This document shows positions 54,988 through 60,738 of a stretch of DNA of 60,738 nt, piece by piece. The translations under genes and the position numbers were made by a program. A model generated the notes under the pieces. It searched no databases, was not told where the DNA came from, and saw only the letters and a program-made list of their open reading frames with translations. Within the stretch, counting starts at the first letter, position 1; each line of letters starts with the position of its first letter. The stretch is from Bacilli bacterium (GTDB lineage Bacteria; Bacillota_I; Bacilli_A; RF39; UBA660), in NCBI GenBank assembly GCA_017519965.1, contig JAFWRK010000035.1:1-60738 (forward strand), given 5' to 3'.

Positions 54988-55450
54988 CTTCCGCCTCCTT
55001 ATCTAATAAATAGTTATATAAACCAATGCAACCATTATATATTTGATCATATACTTTATCAAATTCACCTGTATACCAAGGATCTTCAATATCAGAAGGA
55101 GAATTAGTATATTCTAATAATAAATGAACCTTATTATCATAATCATCACCTATTATTCTTAAAACATCTCTTTTATTTCTTTCTTCCATAACAATTATAT
55201 AATCATACTTTTTATAATCATCTTTGGTCATTTGTTTAGCCATATGTTTTTCTAACTTGATACCATTACGTAATAATACTTCTTTGGCTGCTGGATATAT
55301 ATCATTGCCTAGTTCTTCCATACTAGTTCCTCTCGATAAACAAGAAAATAAATATCTCTTATTATTTTTAAATATTAAATCCTTAAATATCATTTCTGCC
55401 ATAGGGCTGCGACATATATTACCATAACAGACAAATAAAATATTATACAT
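54971..55450 (-). CDS. Low-molecular-weight protein-tyrosine phosphatase
   Basis: 159 residues. The P-loop CYGNICRS (C-x5-R-S, about 8-15) and the general acid Asp in IEDPWYTGEFDKVYDQI are both intact. Such enzymes dephosphorylate tyrosine or arginine residues of proteins, often wall-synthesis kinases. RBS GAGGTGAT. Second gene of a run that starts with a transglutaminase-like protein and ends with uvrC. Confidence 0.9.
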   Translation of the reverse strand: MYNILFVCYGNICRSPMAEMIFKDLIFKNNKRYLFSCLSRGTSMEELGNDIYPAAKEVLLRNGIKLEKHMAKQMTKDDYKKYDYIIVMEERNKRDVLRIIGDDYDNKVHLLLEYTNSPSDIEDPWYTGEFDKVYDQIYNGCIGLYNYLLDKEAEDGEQV

Positions 55451-55454
55451 AGTA

Positions 55455-56354
55455 TCACCTCATATTACTTAAAACCTTTTTATCTTGTGGAGTTATTCCT
55501 CCAGCACCATAGGATCTTGTCTTTTTAAATTTTTGTTGAAAATACATATTACCTTCTATATAAACAGCATACTCATTACATTCAATACGATAATCAGATT
55601 CAGATATCTTTCTGACAAATTCTGAAGGTTCTTCCTCTAAATCATAAATATAAGGTAATACTTTTCTTGATTTAGTAATTAGATTCTCACAAAGAACACC
55701 TTTACTATAATCAACAATAGCTGGTTTCTCACCCTTAAAAGAAACTACATTATATGAATGATCTCTATCATGAATATAAAATGTATCTAATCCCATAAAA
55801 CTCATTATATTTTGAGCGGTAGCAGCAAATTCAGTACATCTAGCCAAACTTCTACCTTTAAAATCACCAATGCTTCTTTCTTTAGTTGGTGGATAATACC
55901 AACCATTACTATTACAAATTAAAGCAAAAACAAACTCTCTTCTATTTTCTTCAAGAGGTTTAATATAATAATTTCGTAAAAATTGATGAACATAAGCAAT
56001 TATATCAGATTCTTTGCTTATTTTAACACATTTAATATATTTAACAAACTCAATAATATAATCATAATCATCCATATAATAGTAATAACCACCATTACAT
56101 GCTAATGGATATAAAACGCCATAAACTATTCTAACATCAGGTGGAATAAAGCCATCCCAATAAACATTAATATCATAATTACCATCACTGTTATCAAGAG
56201 GTATATTAGGATTAATATCAACATTATCACCAATAAATTTTAATCCTTCATTAGCTTCTTCACCCATTTGAATACATTTTTCCAGTCTATATCTAATAAA
56301 CCTATATAACTGTTGTTCACTTTTACAACTATTAATAATATTTAAAACACCCAT
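55455..56354 (-). CDS. Transglutaminase-like domain protein, cytosolic
   Basis: 299 residues from the ATG at 56354, behind GATGGTGG; the ATG nine codons upstream falls inside the -10 element and is rejected. No signal or membrane segment. The catalytic-like triad is Cys in LARCTEFAATAQNIM, His in HDRDHSYNVVSF and Asp in PAIVDYSKGV, in the order and spacing of transglutaminase-like proteases. The substrate is unknown. A second protein of this type lies 2 kb away (58359-59591), with a different N-terminal domain. Confidence 0.75.
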   Translation of the reverse strand: MGVLNIINSCKSEQQLYRFIRYRLEKCIQMGEEANEGLKFIGDNVDINPNIPLDNSDGNYDINVYWDGFIPPDVRIVYGVLYPLACNGGYYYYMDDYDYIIEFVKYIKCVKISKESDIIAYVHQFLRNYYIKPLEENRREFVFALICNSNGWYYPPTKERSIGDFKGRSLARCTEFAATAQNIMSFMGLDTFYIHDRDHSYNVVSFKGEKPAIVDYSKGVLCENLITKSRKVLPYIYDLEEEPSEFVRKISESDYRIECNEYAVYIEGNMYFQQKFKKTRSYGAGGITPQDKKVLSNMR

Positions 56355-56372
56355 AAAACCACCATCAAAAAT

Positions 56373-56378
56373 ATTATA
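56373..56378 (-). promoter_or_regulatory. -10 element of the 55455-uvrC operon
   Basis: TATAAT on the minus strand (ATGTATAATATT), 19 bases from the chosen ATG. It lies within the divergent region shared with yigZ. Confidence 0.6.
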
Positions 56379-56410
56379 CATAATATATTTAAAATAACAA
56401 AGAAAAAATC

Positions 56411-56419
56411 TGTTATAAT
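56411..56419 (+). promoter_or_regulatory. Extended -10 promoter of yigZ
   Basis: TGTTATAAT, 15 bases from the ATG; no -35 visible. Confidence 0.6.
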
Positions 56420-56434
56420 TAAAGAGGTGATGAC

Positions 56435-56788
56435 ATGAAAAAAATTAAAGAGTCATTTATAGAAATAAAAAAATCAAAATTCATTGGTATCTACTATGAA
56501 GTAAATAATATTGAAGAAGTAAATACCATATTAGACGAATTAAAAAAAGAACATAAAAAAGCTAGACATATACCCTATGCTTACAAGATAGGACCACTTG
56601 CTAAAAAAACTGATGACAAAGAACCATCAAATACAGCTGGCTTACCTATCTATAATATAATTGAAAGAAAAAACTTAGATAATTGTTTAATAGTTGTAAT
56701 AAGATACTTTGGTGGAACCAAACTTGGAGCTGGTCCCTTACTAAGAGCTTATTCAGAAGCAGCAAATGAAGCAACTAAAGACCTATAA
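56435..56788 (+). CDS. yigZ: YigZ/IMPACT-family protein, N-domain only
   Basis: 117 residues against about 200 in YigZ. The N-terminal UPF0029 domain is complete (KSKFIGIYYEV, ARHIPYAYKIG, EPSNTAGLPIY and IRYFGGTKLGAGPLLRAY), but the C-terminal DUF1949 domain is missing; the stop is followed at once by a good terminator. The role is uncertain; in eukaryotes IMPACT is a translation regulator. RBS AGAGGTGATGAC. Plus strand, divergent from the transglutaminase-like gene. Confidence 0.85.
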   Translation: MKKIKESFIEIKKSKFIGIYYEVNNIEEVNTILDELKKEHKKARHIPYAYKIGPLAKKTDDKEPSNTAGLPIYNIIERKNLDNCLIVVIRYFGGTKLGAGPLLRAYSEAANEATKDL

Positions 56789-56797
56789 GGTCTTTTT
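56777..56797 (+). terminator. Terminator of yigZ
   Basis: Stem AAAGACCT/AGGTCTTT, three-base loop ATA, then T run. Confidence 0.9.
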
Positions 56798-56801
56798 TTA
56801 A

Positions 56802-56826
56802 TAAAAAAAAGATTGCTAAGCAATCT
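56802..56826 (-). terminator. Terminator of the LRR/HD gene pair
   Basis: Stem AGATTGC/GCAATCT, three-base loop, followed by eight T on the minus strand; overlaps the stop of the HD gene. Confidence 0.9.
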
Positions 56827-58384
56827 ATATACCAGGTGCATACCCAATATCTTCTTCAATCTTTTTTCTTTTATTTAAATTAATTTTGAAAGAAATTCGA
56901 TCTTCATGTTCTTCTTTAACATAAGGAATACCTTTAGATAACAATTCATCCTCTAAAACATATACCGGAGTAATTGTAGCAAGAATAGAATAATGTAAAC
57001 CAAACTTCTTAGCATAGTATTTCTTAATAACTATACCTAAATACTTATTTACTTCTTCATTTAATTTTTCTAACTCACTAACAAATTGTCCTTCTTTAAG
57101 TCTTCTCTCTTCAGCTGGTAAAGAACCAAATACATTAATCAAATTAATATATACTTTAATTACTTCATTAATTTTTTTTCTATCTTCCGGAGAAGACTCA
57201 TATGTAACTAATAATTGATTAACCAATCTTTGATAAGAAACATAATCAATATTTGGAAATATAAACCTTAAATCTTTTATATCTTTACTAGCACATTTCT
57301 TAGAAATATATATTTCACTTATCATATCTGGTCTAACTCTTTCAAAAACGAATCTTTCTTCTTTATGTCCACCTTTTATATAAGGTAAACCACTTGAACC
57401 AGCTATCGAAGCATCATGTTGCGTATAGCTAGAACGATAATATTCTTGATCTTCAAACGTTCTAATAACAATACCATTATCTAAGAATGGAGCATTACTA
57501 GTATTACCTTCTCTAATTAAAGAAACTGGAACAACAGAAACCCATCTTTGCGCATTACCACCGTCAAAGTTTCTTTCAATATCAACAGAATGTGCTAACT
57601 GTTCAGCACGTGATAAAACTCCATGCTTTAAAATAAAAGGAATTCTTGAGAATATAAACCCAGCACTATGACAAACAGCTCCAGTTAATTTTTCTAATTT
57701 ACTAAAATCTATAGCTTTATACATATCAAACACTTGATATGCTCTATTTACTTCTTCTGCTAAAGGAATTAAGTCCCTACTAAAATCGTATCTTAAGAAT
57801 TCAGGTTTTAATGCTGCAAAAGAAGCTTTACTAAATCTTAATCTATCTAATGCATCAGCATCCATTAAAATACTAGCTAACATTGAAAACTCTTCAAAAG
57901 GCACTTCTGTTTGATCTAATTCATAATTACCAAAAATTAATTGTTGACCTCTTTCTGAACGTCCTTGCTTAGTTGAATGATTATCAATAATAGCTTGTAA
58001 TAATTCTCTATTATGTCCCTCCTTGTAAAAAGGATCTCCCCCTATTATTTCATCAATATTATAGGCTGCACCATAACCGTGTAAAGGTTCTTCAAAATCA
58101 GATTGCCTTTTAAAATCATGATACATAGCTGCATCCATTAATATCTTCATTTGTCTATCATCAAGATGTAATTCTTCACCAATGATAAATGCAAATAACG
58201 CTACCTTCTCACTATGATATTTACCATGAATTAAACCGGGATAAAGTTTATTAGTTCTTAGATGTTCAATTAAATCTAAAAAATATTTTTGTTTCTCATC
58301 AGGAATAGTTGTAAAGTATAACTCAAAATATTGATAAGTATCTAGTTTTTCAAGAAGTTTAAAAATGAAGCTGTCTTTGTTCAT
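56825..58384 (-). CDS. HD-domain phosphohydrolase-like protein
   Basis: 519 residues. An N-terminal HD domain (about 45-185) has the metal ligands in order: H57 in HGKYHSEK, H89-D90 in AAMYHDFKR and D177 in ILMDADALDRL. The remaining 330 residues are unassigned, with a conserved-looking aromatic stretch (YYRSSYTQHDASIAGSSG). The substrate is unknown. It overlaps the LRR/transglutaminase gene by 26 bases, which implies coordinated production. Confidence 0.75.
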   Translation of the reverse strand: MNKDSFIFKLLEKLDTYQYFELYFTTIPDEKQKYFLDLIEHLRTNKLYPGLIHGKYHSEKVALFAFIIGEELHLDDRQMKILMDAAMYHDFKRQSDFEEPLHGYGAAYNIDEIIGGDPFYKEGHNRELLQAIIDNHSTKQGRSERGQQLIFGNYELDQTEVPFEEFSMLASILMDADALDRLRFSKASFAALKPEFLRYDFSRDLIPLAEEVNRAYQVFDMYKAIDFSKLEKLTGAVCHSAGFIFSRIPFILKHGVLSRAEQLAHSVDIERNFDGGNAQRWVSVVPVSLIREGNTSNAPFLDNGIVIRTFEDQEYYRSSYTQHDASIAGSSGLPYIKGGHKEERFVFERVRPDMISEIYISKKCASKDIKDLRFIFPNIDYVSYQRLVNQLLVTYESSPEDRKKINEVIKVYINLINVFGSLPAEERRLKEGQFVSELEKLNEEVNKYLGIVIKKYYAKKFGLHYSILATITPVYVLEDELLSKGIPYVKEEHEDRISFKINLNKRKKIEEDIGYAPGI

Positions 58385-59591
58385 CGACTCTACCTACTTT
58401 CATTTTTTCTTCTTCGTATAAGCTTAAATCTAAATATGTTGATGCTTCATCAAAAGTCATAAAATAATACTTATCTCTATTTCTTAAATCAAAAGAAGGA
58501 TCAAAATAATAATACTTACCATCTATCAAAATTCTAACTATAGAGTGATTAATAGTATTAATCATATTACTTCTTTTATCATTACATTGAACATTTTCTG
58601 TTTCAATATGTAATACCCCTAACATAAATCTAACTAAGTTAACTATTCCTTCACAATTAGCTTTTTTGCGTTTAAAAGTAGCATAACTGCTATGTAAATA
58701 TCCTAAATATCTATCAGCCCATTTAGGTGTTCTACCACTAGCATCTTTAAAGTTTCTAATAAACGTTTCTCTTTCATCTAATTCTTCATTAGCAAAATTA
58801 ACATTACGTTTAATATACTCCATAACATATTCTACTTTTTCTTTGTCAGAAGCATGTTCTAATCCTCTTTGTTTAAATAAAGAAACAAAACTTTCATATA
58901 ATTCACAAACTTGATCAAGTTCTAATCTAGTAAAACCAATTAAGCCATTCTTTTCAGCAAATTCAACATTAATTAAACCTTTCCAGTTTAAATCACGTAA
59001 ATTCTTAATATCTCCTTTACGACTAACACCAGCAAAGAAAATACCTAAATCCAATACATTTTCTTCAGCATCTATTGTATGTAATAAATAACTAAAGAAA
59101 TTATCAATCTTTTTAATACCAGTACCAGTTATACGAACACTCTTTAATGTTCTTAAAGAACTCATACCTGAAAGTTCTTCTAACTCAGGACAATTTTGAA
59201 TTAATAAATTTTCTAAATTAACTAATCCACTTAAATCTATTTTTTTAACTTGAGTATCATTAATAATTTCTAATGTTTTTAAATTTGGCATCATATTTAA
59301 ATGATGATTTAAATCTAAACTATTAATATGATTAAAATAAGTAGTATCATACGTAAAATCAGGAGAAACCATATTATAATCACCACTAATAATACGTAAT
59401 TCAACTAAATTAGGCAAATATGAAAGGATATCTAAAGAACTGAAACCAGTCAAAGAAATCTTCGTAATCGAAGCTAATTCCTCTTGAGAAAAATATTTAT
59501 AATCATCACCAAAATAACTAAATTGTTTCTTTAAGATTTCATTTAAAGTGACAGCAGCAAAACTATCTGCTACATATATTTTCTCAGCCAT
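58359..59591 (-). CDS. Leucine-rich-repeat plus transglutaminase-like protein
   Basis: 410 residues from the ATG at 59591 (RBS AAAGGAGGAA). Residues about 50-185 form irregular leucine-rich repeats (LVELRIISG, LKTLEIINDT, LENLLIQNC, LKSVRITGTG). The C-terminal half holds a transglutaminase-like core with Cys in KKANCEGIVNLVRF, His in NTINHSIVRILIDG and Asp in YYYFDPSFD. No signal peptide, so probably cytosolic. The LRR part may select the target of the enzyme domain. Forms an overlapping pair with the HD gene. Confidence 0.8.
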   Translation of the reverse strand: MAEKIYVADSFAAVTLNEILKKQFSYFGDDYKYFSQEELASITKISLTGFSSLDILSYLPNLVELRIISGDYNMVSPDFTYDTTYFNHINSLDLNHHLNMMPNLKTLEIINDTQVKKIDLSGLVNLENLLIQNCPELEELSGMSSLRTLKSVRITGTGIKKIDNFFSYLLHTIDAEENVLDLGIFFAGVSRKGDIKNLRDLNWKGLINVEFAEKNGLIGFTRLELDQVCELYESFVSLFKQRGLEHASDKEKVEYVMEYIKRNVNFANEELDERETFIRNFKDASGRTPKWADRYLGYLHSSYATFKRKKANCEGIVNLVRFMLGVLHIETENVQCNDKRSNMINTINHSIVRILIDGKYYYFDPSFDLRNRDKYYFMTFDEASTYLDLSLYEEEKMKVGRVDEQRQLHF

Positions 59592-59607
59592 TATAATTCC
59601 TCCTTTC

Positions 59608-59634
59608 AAAAATATACTACATAAGTAGTATATT
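59608..59634 (-). terminator. Terminator of cvpA
   Basis: Ten-base stem AATATACTAC/GTAGTATATT with loop TTAT and a short T run on the minus strand. With no clear promoter for the next gene, some read-through is likely. Confidence 0.8.
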
Positions 59635-59635
59635 A

Positions 59636-60379
59636 TTATTTAACTAATTCTTCACTATTTGGAATTTCTATTTTTTTAGAATCAATTAATTTCTTAGCAT
59701 TTTCTTTAGTAATAACATCATACTTTAATAATATTTCTAATGATTTATAATTAAACTCATCTTTGTCTTGAACATCACGATAATCTTTAGATAAAACGCC
59801 AATATCATTAATAGCTTTTAATGATGAACCAAAAGTATCTTTAAGTACTGGAACTTCAACAATTGTATCTACTAAAGATTCTCTCATTTCATATCCAAAG
59901 AAATTACATAAGAAAATAAATACAAATGAAACAAAATATACAATAATTACTGATTCAACAAATCCAACAACTGCACCCAATATTTTATTTGGTAAACCTA
60001 GAAAAGCAACAACAGAGAATAATCTGTTTACTAATCCTGTAGCTTCATAAATAATATTTAGAACAATTAAGATTAAAGCAAAAACAACAACAAATGCTAT
60101 AAACTCATATATTAAAATATTTATAACTGATACTCCTTTGAATACTCCACCTAATTTAAAGAAAGGTAAATGAGTATATAAGAATACAGAAACACTATTT
60201 TTTAATATATAAGCTCCTACTAAAGCAACTATTGTTCCAATAAACTTAATAGTTCCTTCAAGGAATCCTTTTTTATAGCCTTCAGCTATTCCAGAAAGTA
60301 AAAATAATACAATAACAGCATTAACAACTATTACTCTCCAATCAGTAAAATCTAATCCTTTTAATTCAAATAATATCAT
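59636..60379 (-). CDS. CvpA-family membrane protein
   Basis: 247 residues from the ATG at 60379 (RBS AGGTGATAG). Four membrane spans lie in the first 170 residues, with the CvpA pattern GYKKGFLEGTIKFIGTIVAL and LGLPNKILGAVVGFVESVII. A soluble C-terminal tail of about 75 residues follows. CvpA proteins are linked to envelope homeostasis and, in some bacteria, colicin V production. Divergent from rnhC, as often in Bacillota. Confidence 0.85.
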   Translation of the reverse strand: MILFELKGLDFTDWRVIVVNAVIVLFLLSGIAEGYKKGFLEGTIKFIGTIVALVGAYILKNSVSVFLYTHLPFFKLGGVFKGVSVINILIYEFIAFVVVFALILIVLNIIYEATGLVNRLFSVVAFLGLPNKILGAVVGFVESVIIVYFVSFVFIFLCNFFGYEMRESLVDTIVEVPVLKDTFGSSLKAINDIGVLSKDYRDVQDKDEFNYKSLEILLKYDVITKENAKKLIDSKKIEIPNSEELVK

Positions 60380-60395
60380 ACTATCACCTATCATA

Positions 60396-60401
60396 ATTAT
60401 A
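60396..60401 (-). promoter_or_regulatory. -10 element of cvpA
   Basis: TATAAT on the minus strand, 16 bases from the start codon; the leader is very short. Confidence 0.5.
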
Positions 60402-60433
60402 ATATAAAACTAATGAAATTTAAAGTAAAATAT

Positions 60434-60441
60434 GGTAATAT
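60434..60441 (+). promoter_or_regulatory. Possible extended -10 of rnhC
   Basis: TGGTAATAT (TG-N-TAATAT), 18 bases from the rnhC ATG. Weak. Confidence 0.4.
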
Positions 60442-60458
60442 ACATATGAGGTGTTGAT

Positions 60459-60738
60459 ATGGCAAAAAATGATTTTAAACCTGTAACAATCGTCTTTAAA
60501 GTAAGTGATAATATCAAAAATCAAATGATAAAATACTACGAAGATAGAAAATGTGATAAAACTCCACCATATGCCATATTTCAAGTTAAAGATTTCGATT
60601 GTGTAACAACTCTATATGAATCAGGTAAAGTAATGTTCCAAGGAATTGGTGCTGATATAGAAGCATCATTCTGGACAGAACAAGAAAGAGTTTTAAATAA
60701 TAGAATAATTGATACAACAGGTAAAGAAAAAGAAAAGA
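60459..60738 (+). CDS. rnhC: Ribonuclease HIII (N-terminal fragment)
   Basis: The gene runs off the right edge; about 93 codons are visible. They encode the N-terminal TBP-like substrate-binding domain of RNase HIII: MIKYYEDRKCDKTPPYAIFQ, then LYESGKVMFQGIGADIEASFW. The catalytic domain lies beyond the window. RNase HIII removes RNA from RNA/DNA hybrids. RBS GAGGTG, 8 bases from the ATG. Divergent from cvpA. Confidence 0.9.
   Translation, partial: MAKNDFKPVTIVFKVSDNIKNQMIKYYEDRKCDKTPPYAIFQVKDFDCVTTLYESGKVMFQGIGADIEASFWTEQERVLNNRIIDTTGKEKEK

Overview
The window is about 27% G+C, uses AGGAGG-type ribosome binding sites, TTGACA/TATAAT promoters and many short hairpin-plus-T-run terminators, and reads TGA as stop (the regulator gene at 271-933 ends on TGA). 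The gene set (SepF, DivIVA, single-chain GlyRS behind a T-box, RecO-Era-DgkA-YbeY cluster, YqeG/YqeH, TagGH and CDP-glycerol transferases, pyruvate phosphate dikinase) points to the chromosome of an AT-rich member of the Bacillota, probably an anaerobic host-associated relative of Erysipelotrichia/RF39-type Bacilli. The taxonomic placement is inference. I found no tRNA or rRNA genes, no prophage and no CRISPR array. About 90% of the genes lie on the minus strand.

Layout. 1-6340: BceRS-like two-component system (kinase cut by the window edge) with a matching operator, ppdK, and a three-gene ABC-2 exporter. 6349-8710: a cluster of three acetyltransferases (one frameshifted) and a small-molecule nucleotidyltransferase. 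8711-9120: two tandem copies of a structured RNA element, each ending in a terminator, with a 51-codon reading frame. 9121-20170: xerD, two unknown proteins, divergent rpsT and a transglutaminase-like exported protein, a Nat-type ABC exporter, miaA, mutL, yqeH, yqeG and two lipoproteins. 20220-27309: division genes divIVA/sepF, T-box-controlled glyS, recO, era, dgkA, ybeY and a VanZ protein.

27383-39052 is a wall-polymer locus: TagD, three CDP-glycerol glycerophosphotransferase domains (one fused to a GT2 glycosyltransferase), the TagGH exporter, a UbiA-type phosphoribosyl-polyprenol synthase-like enzyme, a large polytopic transferase-like protein, an acyltransferase and a GT2 enzyme. Together these could make, decorate and export a polyol-phosphate polymer on a polyprenyl carrier.

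39146-53119 keeps the Bacillus-like order queA, tgt, comN-like, relA, dtd. Lineage-specific exported proteins are inserted into it. Behind queA lies an isolated RnfC/RnfD-like pair that lacks the other Rnf subunits and the visible flavin-binding motifs. The RelA/SpoT homologue has lost its hydrolase-site residues. 53191-60738: uvrC, a low-molecular-weight phosphatase, two transglutaminase-like proteins, YigZ N-domain, an HD hydrolase-like protein, CvpA and the start of rnhC.

Most worth following up: the tandem structured RNA at 8735-9101, the stripped-down RnfCD pair, the hydrolase-dead RSH enzyme, the very short glycine T-box, and the 550-base gap at 48273-48821 with nested inverted repeats and its own plus-strand promoter.
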